From Pseudeuparius sepicola (lineage: Eukaryota; Arthropoda; Insecta; Coleoptera; Anthribidae): a DNA stretch of 64,000 nt. Of the stretch, positions 34,830 to 45,275 are shown one piece after another. A model generated the notes under the pieces. That model worked only from the letters and a program-made list of their open reading frames with translations, searched no databases and had not been told where the DNA came from. Position numbers and translations under genes: made by a program. Each line of letters opens with the position of its first letter. Positions within the stretch are counted from its first letter, which is position 1. The stretch spans positions 19,749,647 through 19,813,646 of the forward strand of contig OY987298.1 of the NCBI GenBank assembly GCA_963920635.1, read 5' to 3'.

Positions 34830-35200
34830 CAGCTACGCGACATGACATAACGTCGAAACGGCGAATGGAGAAAAAATTCGCCGATCCCATCGGCTAAAAT
34901 TAACGAAGCGGCGGCGCGGCGCGGCTTTTGAGACGATCGAACTAGATCACCGGCTAAAAATAGATCCGCGGAGAACACCTGGCGGAAAAACGGGCGATTT
35001 GCATGGATCGTACGGCGCGGGCGCGCTATGAATGTAAATACGTTCGGTGGCCGCGGGCGGCGCGGTTTAGCAACGTCACGATGATTGCGCTGTCGTTGTA
35101 TGTGCTCCGGGGTCTTATCACAATCCGATCGACCGCAAAAAATGCAAGCTGATATTTTTCCCACGCTCTAGAGCCACACTGGAGCTTGGGCTTGGGCCCA
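34830..35200. promoter_or_regulatory. GC-rich island with MEF2 and octamer sites
   Basis: A non-repetitive, GC-rich stretch amid transposons. It contains CTAAAAATAG at 34954-34963 (the MEF2 consensus), CACCTG (E-box) at 34976-34981 and ATTTGCAT (POU octamer) at 34997-35004. A long minus-strand open frame (34703-35164) shows no recognised domain. Combined MEF2 and E-box sites are typical of muscle enhancers in animals; function here is inferred. Confidence 0.35.
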
Positions 35201-35639
35201 GAGGTGGCTATTTTCATATTGAAAACGTAGCATTCAATAAAAACCAGAGAAAGTGAGAAATTCGATAAACAACTACATTCCTAATTAATTCTTTGTTGAA
35301 AAAGCGTTATTTGCGTTTAATCAGGGCTTAGCGGACAAAACAATTAATTAGAAAAAAGCCAAAGTGGGCCAGGGCGGATCTACCTAAAAAAACATCCAAT
35401 AAACTTTAATTTAAATGAAAATACTCTTTTAAATCGGCAGTGAAGAACACCAAAATCGTCCTTAAAATACAGAAATAGGCAGTTAACTGATCCATCATTG
35501 TACGTACGATTTTTCTTTAGGCCAGACAGGCCCGTCGCCGTCGCCTCATTATGAAATTGGCAGGTACCTAAACTCTATTCAAACTAAACGCAACCTAAAC
35601 ACAAGTTGTTGCATGGCTAGAGCGTGACACGCACGTGAT

Positions 35640-35826
35640 CGTCTTGCTATTGGCTAGCCGGCAATAAAATCTGACCCGGCGGGCGAGTGCAGCGAATCGG
35701 TGTTTCTTACTGAGGTGTATTGAGTTGCAAGTGGACCTTTATTTTTTTACGATATAATTCTTTCGCTGTTTATTAATTGTTGGAGTTACGATTTGTGTTA
35801 ATAGTAGAAATTCGCAGGTAAGTGAA
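35640..35826 (+). promoter_or_regulatory. Promoter-like stretch with splice donor
   Basis: A GC-richer segment with CTATTGGCTAG (CCAAT-type) near 35646 is followed by a leader ending ATTCGCAG|GTAAGTGAATG at 35818, a strong splice-donor match. This would fit a transcription start and untranslated first exon. Nothing confirms a start site, and the region is bounded by inverted repeats, so it may belong to a transposon. Confidence 0.25.
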
Positions 35827-35834
35827 TGACTATA

Positions 35835-36090
35835 GTAGGCGCACTGAGAGATTGCGTCCGCGGGGAAGCGGGGAGCGCGGAGAACGATTTGTCTCGACTG
35901 CAATGAAAACTATAAATTTCGACGTGCACGCCAAGGGATAATCAGTCCTCTGAACCTCGCCTTGGTTCTATTTTTAATTGCGAATACGAAAGCGCCGTGC
36001 ATTTTTTGCACTGTTGCAGTCGGCCAATAGCGACAAATCGTTCTCCGCGCTGCGCGGTTCCCCGCGGACGCAATCTCTGAGTGCGCCTAC
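35835..36090. mobile_element. GC-ended MITE
   Basis: Ends GTAGGCGCACTGAGAGATTG and CAATCTCTGAGTGCGCCTAC, extended by CGTCCGCGGGG/CCCCGCGGACG and by AACGATTTGTC/GACAAATCGTT. 256 bp. No clear target duplication. It begins about 17 bp after the splice-donor-like site. Confidence 0.7.
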
Positions 36091-37540
36091 AATAGGTGTG
36101 CCATAAAAGTTTGTTTTTAAAGTTCTTAATAATGGGGGATATTATTTTAATATTTTATATTATAAAAATTCATAGAGATCGTCCTTAATGCGGCCCTGCC
36201 TCGTATTAGCCGTCAAAATTGTTCACGTGCTTCCATCGTGTAATAATGTTTACGCGCCACTTGCATTTAGTTTGAATAGAGTGTAGGTGTAACGACGTAG
36301 GTACCTAATAATAGTGTTTCACAAGACAACATTTCTTGTCTTGCTAGGCATATTCTTGTCTTGTCTTCCAGAAATTAAATTCATTCTTGTCTTGCCCGAC
36401 TCTTGCTGGAAAAAATCTTGTCTTGCAAGCAGTACTACTTGCAACTTCTTGTTCTTGCATTTTTTGTTTAGTGGCACATCGCAGCAAGAGTCATGCTATC
36501 AAGACTCTTGTTAACAAGTTAGTTACTACTTGCAAATCTTGTCGAGACAAGTTGATGCAGCGCTGCAAAGCCACGGTGCGGCGGTTCGATTATTATTTTT
36601 TTTTAAATTATCGACAGTTATTTTTTGTTATTATTTGCATTTCCTTTTTGTATTTTAATAATAATTTTGTTTTAATGTTATCATGATGTTCAATTCGAAA
36701 TACCTCTTAAGTCGGAGACTTTCCTTTCTGTTCTAGTCTAGTATAGGTAGTAGCAAAAAATATAGTTAACGCAAATTTATAAAAAATAAATTAATCCATT
36801 GTACCATAGACAAAACTTTAATCTATGATTGTACTTAGTGGATTAATTCAAGAGTACATATAGATACCTACTAATTTGTTGAATTTATAAGAAGTAAAAT
36901 TCGAATGATTTTGTTTGTCGGGAGTCGGGAAGTAATCCAGTAAATATGGGTAATAATGCAATTCATTGGGTAAGAAAATTTTTTTTATCCATCGATAGTA
37001 CACCATAGTGAAAGTTTAAATCCGAGTTTTCGACCATCAACCCCATGCAGGTTTTCCGCCATCTTGATTTAGGGGTTAATTAGTTTTTCGCAAATAACAG
37101 GTGTATTTTTAGTTTTAACTAAAAAATAGTCTACACCATTTTTGAAGAAAAAAAGGTGCTCTATAAATTTGTTCTTTTGACATTTTCTTGAATTTTGCAT
37201 ATATAACAAGTTATAATAAAATAATCGAGAAAAAAGTAGTTGCAAGTTTTTTCACATCTTTCATATCTTTTTTCTGATAACGACAGCGCAAAATTTTCTT
37301 AACAAAAGTTGTTCAGTACGAAATTATCTATGATATTTGTCTGAACCACTTTTTTCTATCAGCAATAGTTTATTTCCGATAGCGTCTCAAAGTTGCGCGC
37401 AACGTCTCCTAGCACCTCGTAGCGTCCAAGTACGCGCGCTATTCCTTGCCTGTACCTTCCAAAATTTCCCAAGTTTTTTTTATACCTGACTGTACTTTGA
37501 CATATAGTTATGTAGAGCATAATAATTTGAACAAAAAATA

Positions 37541-38500
37541 TACAGGGAGTTCCATTCTGGAGTTTGTCACAGTTGAGCAAAATATTAATTTTAAAGGCAT
37601 CTGGAAAGTCAAGTGTGCCATGGAATCCCGTCAAAACAGTGGTATAGTGAACAGGACTACTCAAAGTGTTGGTGTGCAAAGATTCAATACAAAAATGTAC
37701 AGGGTATTTTTCTCTGGGCCAACTCAAAATGCTGAATTTTTATGAAACTTTTTTTTACAAGCGTGCGGAAAAGTAAACTTTTCGCCATTCATTTTAGTTT
37801 AGAAAGTGTCACTTTTCCGCACTACTTTTCCGCACTAGTGCGGAAAAGTGACACTTTCTAAACTAAAATGCGTGCGGAAAAGTGTCTACTTTTCCGCACG
37901 CTTGTAGAAAAAATAGTGTTCCTAACTCTTGCGGAAAGTGTCTTTTCCACACTCGATTTCTTGGCTGAACTTCGCTACGCATCGTTCAGCCAACAGAAAT
38001 CGCGTGGGGAAAAGTGGCACTTTCCGCACTTGTTAGGAAATATACTATATACGGATCAAGAGTGCCCTGAAATCATTGAAAAAATATTAATAATCACAAA
38101 AGTAATTTATTTCTTTACAAAATGCCAACCAACAAATAAAAATAATTTAAATTGTTGCAGCTTTATTAATAAAATCACTATCGAAGATGATAAGTAGATT
38201 TTCTTTACTTTTCCTGTTACCAGCCACCTTAACTCATATGGATTTACTAACTCTCAGGCTTCTATATTATTTTTAGACTTAGTTCGTTTATAGTGTCTGC
38301 GGCGGTTTTGAATACTCGATTTTTTACCCCAAAAATGTAGCATTTTGAGATGGCACAGAGAAAGACACATATTTTCTATTGGATCTTTTACACACCAACA
38401 TTTTGAGTGGTCCTGTTGACAATTCAACTGTTTTAAGGGGATTCCATGGCACATACTTATTGACTTGCCAGATGATGTCTTTAAAATTCCTATTTTTAAC
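37541..38500. repeat. Second copy of the 4318-5560 foldback family
   Basis: It shares the start TACAGGGAGTTCCATTC, GTGTGCCATGGAATCC and TACAGGGTATTTTTCTCTG with the other copies. Left and right segments are inverted. The right end is cut at 38500 where a different repeat begins. The palindrome cluster 37757-38037 is inserted within it. Confidence 0.65.
37757..38037. repeat. Nested palindromes built on TGCGGAAAAGTG
   Basis: Perfect 34-bp arms at 37791-37824 and 37836-37869 surround an 11-bp spacer; outer arms at 37757-37776 and 37884-37906 add a second layer. A separate palindrome follows at 37918-38037. TTTTCCGCAC and its reverse occur about ten times. Related copies of the surrounding repeat (4560-4850) lack this block, so it is a later insertion. 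Confidence 0.8.
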
Positions 38501-38960
38501 CGACTTCAAAAAAGGAGGAGGTTATCAATTCGGTTTTATGTTTTTTTTATGTTTGTTACCTCATTTATCAACCGATTTGGACAATTCTTTTTTTATTTGA
38601 AAGGGTACACCTACAGAATGGTCCCATTTAAATTTGAAGAAAAAATTTCACTCCTAAGAGTAGACAAATAGGGGATGAAATTTCATATTGAACCGATTTC
38701 GATGATTCTTTTTTTTTTATTAGAAAGGGAGTACCTTAGAGGTGGCCCCATTTGAATTTTAAGAAAGAATTCCACCCGTAAGGGTGGAAAATGGACAAAT
38801 AGGGGATGGAATTTCATATTGGGCCAATTATTTCGATGATTCCCTTTTTATTAAAAAGGGATTACTTTAGGAGTGGCCCCATTTAAATTTGAAGAAAAAA
38901 TTCCACCCGTATGGGTGGAAAATGGACAAATAGGGGATGGAATTTAATATTTTGGATAAA
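38500..38960. repeat. Tandem repeat starting ACCGACTTCAAAAAAGG
   Basis: The first unit has AACCGACTTCAAAAAAGGAG, a motif I recognise as widespread in insect genomes. Units of about 120 bp follow, each with GATGATTC, a T-run, TGGCCCCATTT, TTCCACCC and GACAAATAGGGGATG. About 3-4 copies. Confidence 0.7.
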
Positions 38961-39917
38961 AAAAATCTTACCCAAACTACGACGCGCGGACACAAGTAAT
39001 TATTATGCTCTACCTGGACCGATACATTAATATAGTGTTGGTCCAGGCTCTTCATAATAATATATGTCAAAGTACAGTCAGGTATAAAAAAAACCTTGGA
39101 AATTTTGCAAGGTACAGGCAAGGTATAGCGCGCGTACTTGGGCGCTACGAGGTGCTAGGAGACGTTGCGCCCAACTTGATATGCTACCGGAAATAAACTA
39201 TTGCTGATAGAGAAAACTTTTTCAGACAAATATCATAGGTGATTTTGTAGTGAACAACTTTTGTTAAGAAAATTTCGCGCTGTCGTCAGCATAAAAAAAT
39301 ATTAGATGTGAAAAAAATTGCAACCCCTTTTTTCTCGATTATTTTCTTATAACTTGTTATATATGCAAAATTCAAGAAAATGTCAAGAGAACAAATTTGC
39401 AGAGCACCTTTTTTCCTTCAAAAATGGTATCGACTATTTTTTAGGTAAAATTAAAAATACAGCTGTTATTGGCGAAAAACTAATTTACCCCTAAATTCAA
39501 GATGGCGGAAAACCTGCATGGGTTAGATGGTCGAAAACTCGGATTTAAGCTTTCTATATGGTGTACTAGCGATGGATAAAAAAAATTCTTACCCAATGAA
39601 TTGCAATATTAAACCTTAAATTTACTGGACTAAAGTAGGTACGCATTTCCTGCCGTGAAAGTGGCGTAATACCAGCGTCGAGAGATATTGGTAATACCTT
39701 AATTCTCAATTTTTTTTTTGAGTAGGTACCTGGTACCTGTAATGCCTGGAAACATGGATTAGTAAAATATGTATATTTAGTGGATAAATATACTGGTCTA
39801 CAGATACAGTAATTTTCCTTAAATAAACGTTTATATTTATGCTCATTGTTTAAAAGTCAATATTATATAGTCACCTACATTAATTATTTCTCTTATTAAA
39901 GTTTTGCAGAAATTATA

Positions 39918-40406
39918 CAGGGTGAGTTTTTTTCGATGCCCACTATGGGGATCTCTGAAACTAGCAGAGCTAGAACAAAGGTTAAATGGGGACAGAATTT
40001 CAGTTTTGAATGCTCAATATAATACCCCTTTTGGATTTTTAAAAAAGTTCACGGCTCACTAGATATTTTGAAAAAAGTGATTTTTTGCTGTTTCTTCAGA
40101 TCTCTGTAGCTCCGTTATTTCTGATTATACAGAAAAACTGTAAAGACAAAAATTGTAGACAATTTTAGGCTTAATAAGATTATCTTATTCAATTTTTTAT
40201 GTTGTTTGTGATTTTTGATATGACATAAACTTGTGTTTTTTTAAATGTAAATCATAGGTAGCTCTGGCCACAGACATATATAGCTTCGCTAGTCTGTGGC
40301 ATTAAATTGAGCATTCAAAACTGCAATTCTTTCCTTATTTAACCTTTGTTCTAGCTCTGCTAGTTTCCGAGATCCCCATAGTGGGCATCGAAAAAAACTC
40401 ACCCTG
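39918..40406. mobile_element. MITE related to the 12795-14647 foldback
   Basis: Ends CAGGGTGAGTTTTTTTCGAT and AAACTCACCCTG with TA on both sides. Blocks such as GGGGATCTC and GAAACTAGCAGAGC match the ends of 12795-14647. The centre is deleted and holds the 30-bp hairpin at 40269-40298. Confidence 0.85.
40269..40298. mobile_element. 30-bp CACAGA hairpin at a deletion junction
   Basis: It begins CACAGACATATATAG and ends CTAGTCTGTG. Length and ends match the palindromes at 16812 and 21931. Here no flanking direct repeat is seen; comparison with 12795-14647 shows the left and right flanks are normally far apart, so it marks an internal deletion. Confidence 0.55.
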
Positions 40407-40810
40407 TATATACAGATACGAGTATACCTTGTGATTTTCGCATGATTTCTTATTTTAGCAAGATTTCTTGCAAAATTGAAAAAGTCTTGCAGAATGATTA
40501 ATTGCCTTGTCTTGCAAATTTAAAAGAGTCTTGTCTTCTTGCAACAAGAACAAGACAAGAACAAGAAATTTGTAATGGTCTTGTGAAACATTAGTACCTT
40601 ATCTTCGCGGTCAGAGGTCTCCTTTATCACCATTCATAAACAATTTATTCATGGAAGATTCTGAACAAAATGAGTTGACTATATATGTTCACCAACCCAA
40701 TGTTTTGTAGCGATATGTACATGAAATATTTATTATATGAGAAAATCGAGTAGATAATTTAAATTTATTATTATTTTTATAAACTCACAAGAAATTCTAT
40801 TAATTCTATT

Positions 40811-41465
40811 ATTACCTTTCTTAGATGTTTCTATACCAAAATCAGATAGTATAGAAACTAGTGTATATAAAAACCAACACATAATAATAGATATCTCTAA
40901 TATATCAAACAAGTTCTTAAGAAGAACAGTTATCCTATTGAATTTGCGAAGAAAGTTTTTCAGAATTGCCAACAAACCAACAATGCTAATAGAATTAGGG
41001 AAATAAATCTGGTAGACCGGGCAGTAAATTTAACTATTCCTATCCTATTCCTATCAGATAAGTTAAAACGCATAGGCAATCTTTCTAATGTCAGAACAGT
41101 ATTTAAAACCAAAAACATAATAAGATCGATGCTAGTTAAAACGAAACCATTTAATGAGGTACAAAGTTAAAAAAATTGCAGTTCTAAAATTCCTTGTGAA
41201 TGTAGAAAGTTCTATGTTGGGGAGACTTGTCGGCCATTTAACTTTCGTTTAAGAGAACATACAAATTATATCAGGCAAAATCAAATTTCAAAGTCGAAGA
41301 TATGTGAATCCTCTTTTAATATTAATTATAGAATTTTGAGAGATAAGTGCCAACCAATAATTCTCTAATAAGAAGTAGGAAATAACCGAAAAATTAAGGA
41401 ATCTGCATCTATTCTAGAAAATACGGACAACTGTGTTGTTGAATGTTCAGTGGTATTTAGTAAAA
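40811..41465 (+). pseudogene. Penelope-like retroelement relic (RT end and GIY-YIG)
   Basis: Reading across frames gives LPFLDVSIPKSDSIETSVYK (the end of a reverse transcriptase domain in style), then SDKLKRIGNLSNVRTVFKTK and IPCECRKFYVGETCRPFNFR with LREHTNYIRQ. The last is the GIY-YIG nuclease of Penelope-like elements (FYVGET is its YIG-type core). Stops and frame changes are frequent, so it is dead. Only the 3' part survives; no upstream RT core was recognised. Confidence 0.8.
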
Positions 41466-41520
41466 TATAATTACAAGTTAGGTATTCAAAGAGAAGTTGG
41501 TATAGATAATTATATATAAC

Positions 41521-42182
41521 CTCAGAGAAATAACCAAGGATAGAGGGAGTAAGAACAAAAAGTAAACAGAGCCAACATCTTTTTGAGTGATGCTACGTAC
41601 TCCATTGTTTACAGCATTTCATTTCAAAATAGATGGGTTTAATAATGGGATTAAATGAAGGCACACCTACCATAACGCTAAATTAACAAATGTAGTTATT
41701 AATTTCTTGTATGTAACAATTTAAAACTAAAACTAAATTGCGCTGTAATTATAGTAGCTAATTATCACTCTAATAAAATCGTTACAGATACCTCAAACCG
41801 CCCAACATGGCAACGCCGCCGTTGCTGCCGCGGGCGCCGCGTTCGTTAACTCGGCGTTATTTGTTTTATGTTTGCCCAGCAAGTCAAGTTTTCCGATTGT
41901 TTACGTATGCATTTTTCCTGTTTTCAATTGTTTTTCTGTTAATTTATAGGCTATTTATTAGTATTTAGGATATAGTTACCGATTTTGTATACAATGGGAC
42001 GCAGAAAGTGTGTGGTGAGTGGACAAATTGATATTTCTCAGAATATAACCTATCACAGGTAAACATTGTAGACACGGGCCTAATGTTTGTTTACTTCGGT
42101 CAATTTGAATAAGATGTTGGTTGACTACAAACGTGTGTATTTTGATCCTGTTGCTCCCTCTATTCTTGGTTATTTCTCTGAG
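41521..42182 (-). mobile_element. CTCAGAG-ended element, 662 bp, copy B
   Basis: Terminal inverted repeats CTCAGAGAAATAACCAAG and CTTGGTTATTTCTCTGAG extend to about 31 bp with few mismatches. Flanks TATATAAC and GATATAAC agree at 7 of 8 bases, suggesting a target duplication. It lies just right of the Penelope relic. One further end of the same family lies near 42964-43060. Confidence 0.7.
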
Positions 42183-43116
42183 GATATAACAGATAAGGGT
42201 CGGAGTTTTAGTCTGAAGACTCTGTGTAAACATTACCTATTACTATAAGATAATATCAGCAACGAAATCTATAAAAAATAAGTATTTACAATAATAAAAG
42301 ATTGCGTATAAACGATACAATGGAGCTTTGTTGCACAACATTTTACCTTCTACCTGTTGTATAATTGAATCACTATACCACCGCAACTGCAACAAAGGGG
42401 AAAATCCACACACATGTCTTTATGAGGCCGAGTATAAGTGCGTTCTTATGCAGTGCCAGCCACACTCCGGTTTCCTTATTAAAATGCCCTTTTCGCAGCC
42501 AGGTTGCGTAAATTTCATGCAATTCAGACAAAGCCAACATACATTCTTGTACCGATGTGTACGTGGTGTGTGATCAGCTCGAGATCACGTAACGCTGCGC
42601 TCTGAAAAAGTTGATGCACACTATGGGATTTGTTATGTATAGATAGGCTGTTGTATGACCAAAAATAGATCAACCAAAAACTTGAAAAATAAAATAAAAC
42701 AATTGTTAAAACAACAAGCCCATCAAAAACTGCATTAAGGCAAATTTTAACAAAATATGACTTATTTCGAATATTATTATTAATATTATCTTGCAGTTAT
42801 AAAAAAATCGTTGGAAAAATTTCTGGAATTATATTTTCTACCGACCCATTTGAAGCTTTCAAAATATGGGATAGTGCCAATTCTATCCTATCGCCACTTT
42901 TGTTTTTTTTTGTTTTTTTTCTCTCTAAAAATATACGAAAATAGACTACTTCGCTCAAATTTTTATAGCGGCACAATCTCAGAGAAATAACCAAAGATAG
43001 TAGGAGCAAAAGTATCCAAAAATGCTCACGTTTGTAGTCAACCAAAATAAACAAACATTTCCGTCCGATTCAAAATAGTTTGCATTGGCGTGCGTGAATT
43101 ATTATACAGGGTGGTT

Positions 43117-43736
43117 CACTTTTATGTGGTAGGACTTTAACATTAGATAGAAAAAGATAATCTAAAATGAAAATTTTATATCAACATATATCGGGGAAAG
43201 CTTAGTTTCCGAGATACAGGGCGTTGAAGTGTTGGAAAAAATATGAAGTATTTTTTACACTGTCCGAACCAGTGGAGATATTTAAACCAAATTTGATGTG
43301 TAGTACCACCTTTTTGACTACGATATTTAGTGATAATATGAAGGTCCTGAAATAACCAGTGGTGGAGTTATGGGTTTTCACTATCACTAAATTTAAAAAG
43401 TAATTAGTACGGACCTGTCACTTTTTCACTTTTATGTGGTACGACTTTAACATTAGATAGAAAAAGATAATCTAAAATGAAAATTTTATATCAACATATA
43501 TCGGGGAAAGCTTAGTTTCCGAGATACAGGGCGTTGAAGTGTTGGAAAAAATATGAAGTATTTTTTACACTGTCCGAACCAGTGGAGATATTTAAACCAA
43601 ATTTGATGTGTAGTACCACCTTTTTGACTACGATATTTAGTGATAATATGAAGGTCCTGAAATAACCAATGGTGGATTTATGGGTTTTCACTATCACTAA
43701 ATTTAAAAAGTAATTAGTACGGACCTGTCTCACATC
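43117..43736. repeat. 310-bp tandem duplication of a transposon end
   Basis: Two copies starting CACTTTTATGTGGTA(G/C)GAC at 43117 and 43427 are nearly identical over the full 310-bp period. The right end of the element has one copy. The outermost CAGGGTGGTT is present once only. Confidence 0.95.
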
Positions 43737-44068
43737 AACGTAAATTTTTTTTTCGTAAAGTTCTTTCAATTCTCTACAAAAAGTGTATCTTGAAATTTTT
43801 TTGTATCTGCCACGGTTGTGTAGTAAATAAATTATTTCGTTTCCATCTCAGCCTTTTTTGCCTAAAAATGTGTTTTCTAAGATTATTGATAAATATCGCA
43901 AATAACAGAAATTAATTATGGAACACTTATCGGATTCAGCTATTTTATTTTTACTTTTATGGAAACAATTTTAAAAATAAACTGGCACTTGGTTTGAGGT
44001 ACATTACTTTATTATCATTTTAACATTTTTATCAAATCTAGTATTATTTCTTAATAATTTTTATAATT

Positions 44069-45154
44069 CTAAATTTGTACAACATTCAACAATTGTTCAA
44101 AATGTGATCCATTCTGTTGCACACATAATTCACTTCGACGCCTAACGGATTGAACAGCATCGATTAAATTGCCATTTCTCAATTCATCGCACGCATTTCT
44201 GATACGATGAATAAGTTGTTCCCTTGTTTCTACAGGAGTCGCATAGACTTGTTCTTTTAAAAATCCCCATACGAAGAAGTCCAGAGGTGTTATGTCCGGA
44301 GAACGTGGTGGCCAAGCGACCGGTCCCCCTCGTCCGATCCACCTATTTGGAAAGTTATTATTTAACCAGTTCCTCACATTTCGGTGAAAATGTGCAGGAC
44401 AGCCGTCAAGTTGGAACCAAGCCAACAATCTTAAGTTTAAAGGAATGTCTTCCCACATATTATTATGCTCAGCTACTAAAAACTCCAAAAAATTGTCACC
44501 ATTCACTCGCTGTGGCAAAAAAAAAGGTCCAAACAGATGATGGTTGTACAGTCCAATCCAAACATTGACACTAAATTCGGCCTGAAAATTTCTTGGCCGG
44601 ATTGCATGTGGGTTTTCTTGTGCCCAAATATGCTGATTATGAAAGTTTACTACTCCACGACGAGTAAAACACGACTCGTCCGTCCATAAAATGTTATTTA
44701 AAAATTGTCTATTTCCTTCAATTGACTCCAAAATCCATCGGCAAAACACTAATCTTCTTTCTGCATCGCCGGGCCTTAAACCTTGTACGGGTTGTAGATG
44801 ATACGCATGCCTGTGATCTCTTTTTAAAGCTCGCAAAATTGCAGACTTTGAAACACGTAGGGCCACTGACACTCTTCTGCTACTTGTTGTAGGATTCCTA
44901 TCGAATTCACGAAGAATCTCATTGTTGCGTCTGACTTGTTGGATATTGTTTTCATTTCCTCGTTCGACGATTCTAGTTCTCAGACCGCGAGTTCTGAATT
45001 GCCGGTGCATGTTAACAAACACCGAGGGACGCGGATGGCACCTATTTGGAAATCGCCTCCGGTATTCTCTGGCTGCTTCCGCAGAGTTCCCATTTGCAAC
45101 TCCATAGCAGAAATGGATGTCAGCCTGCTCTTCATTTGTAAATTGGAACGGCAT
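44069..45154 (-). CDS. DUF4817-type IS630-Tc1-mariner transposase, 361 aa
   Basis: It is open from ATG (45154) to TAG (44069) with no break. Residues 1-60 resemble the DUF4817 helix-turn-helix region (FTNEEQADIHFCYG; FPNRCHPRPSVF), followed by a second HTH-like stretch to about 115, which should bind the element's ends. The DDE core has D159 in WTDES, D250 in QLDGCPAHF and D287 in PRSPDITPLDFFVWG; 36 residues separate the last two. The C-terminal tail CVQQNGSHFEQLL is typical. The enzyme cuts and joins DNA at TA sites (established for the superfamily). All three catalytic aspartates are present, so it may be active. An earlier in-frame TTG was rejected as a start because the ATG follows 7 codons later and precedes the conserved domain. 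Confidence 0.93.
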   Translation of the reverse strand: MPFQFTNEEQADIHFCYGVANGNSAEAAREYRRRFPNRCHPRPSVFVNMHRQFRTRGLRTRIVERGNENNIQQVRRNNEILREFDRNPTTSSRRVSVALRVSKSAILRALKRDHRHAYHLQPVQGLRPGDAERRLVFCRWILESIEGNRQFLNNILWTDESCFTRRGVVNFHNQHIWAQENPHAIRPRNFQAEFSVNVWIGLYNHHLFGPFFLPQRVNGDNFLEFLVAEHNNMWEDIPLNLRLLAWFQLDGCPAHFHRNVRNWLNNNFPNRWIGRGGPVAWPPRSPDITPLDFFVWGFLKEQVYATPVETREQLIHRIRNACDELRNGNLIDAVQSVRRRSELCVQQNGSHFEQLLNVVQI

Positions 45155-45275
45155 TTTAATTATTAACAAAGACAAACTGCGGCGCTGCTACGTTCATCTA
45201 CTGGATGACAGATTATTGTATTATTAACTGTCAATAAGATTTTCTTTTCCATGGCACACTTATCTTCACCAGTAC

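Larger units (their letters stand above)
35565..36290. repeat. Region bounded by inverted repeats
   Basis: CTCTATTCAAACTAAACGCA near 35572 is inverted at about 36262-36282 (TTTAGTTTGAATAGAGT). The enclosed DNA carries the promoter-like stretch and the MITE 35835-36090. GGTACCTAA lies near both outer edges. It could be an element of about 720 bp. Confidence 0.35.
36937..39630. mobile_element. Foldback nested in the 4.3-kb element
   Basis: Left arm 36937-37510 and right arm about 39050-39630 are inverted copies (CAATTCATTGGGTAAGAA; AAGTACAGTCAGGTAT and others). Ends are CCAGTAAAT and ATTTACTGG. The interior was later filled by the 37541 repeat, the palindrome cluster and a tandem array. Confidence 0.7.
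36309..40593. mobile_element. 4.3-kb element with CTTGTCTTG subterminal repeats
   Basis: Terminal inverted repeats TAA(TAG)TGTTTCACAAGAC and GTCTTGTGAAACATTA are followed by GTACCTAA on the left and GTACCTTA on the right, an 8-bp duplication with one mismatch. The left 250 bp and right 150 bp are packed with CTTGTC/GACAAG-type repeats in both orientations, as in subterminal transposase-binding arrays of hAT elements. No transposase is present. Later insertions inside include the foldback 36937-39630 and the MITE 39918-40406. Confidence 0.65.

Noticed and set aside
34703..35164. 153-codon open frame on the minus strand in a GC-rich island
   Set aside because: GC-rich DNA has few stops by chance, the translation is arginine-rich without domains, and frames overlap on both strands. 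Binding-site content explains the island better.
36314..36686. Open frames rich in Cys, Ser and Leu near 36314-36686
   Set aside because: They are translations of the CTTGTCTTG subterminal repeats and are not coding.
44224..44568. 114-codon open frame on the plus strand
   Set aside because: It is antisense to the intact transposase and has no independent support.
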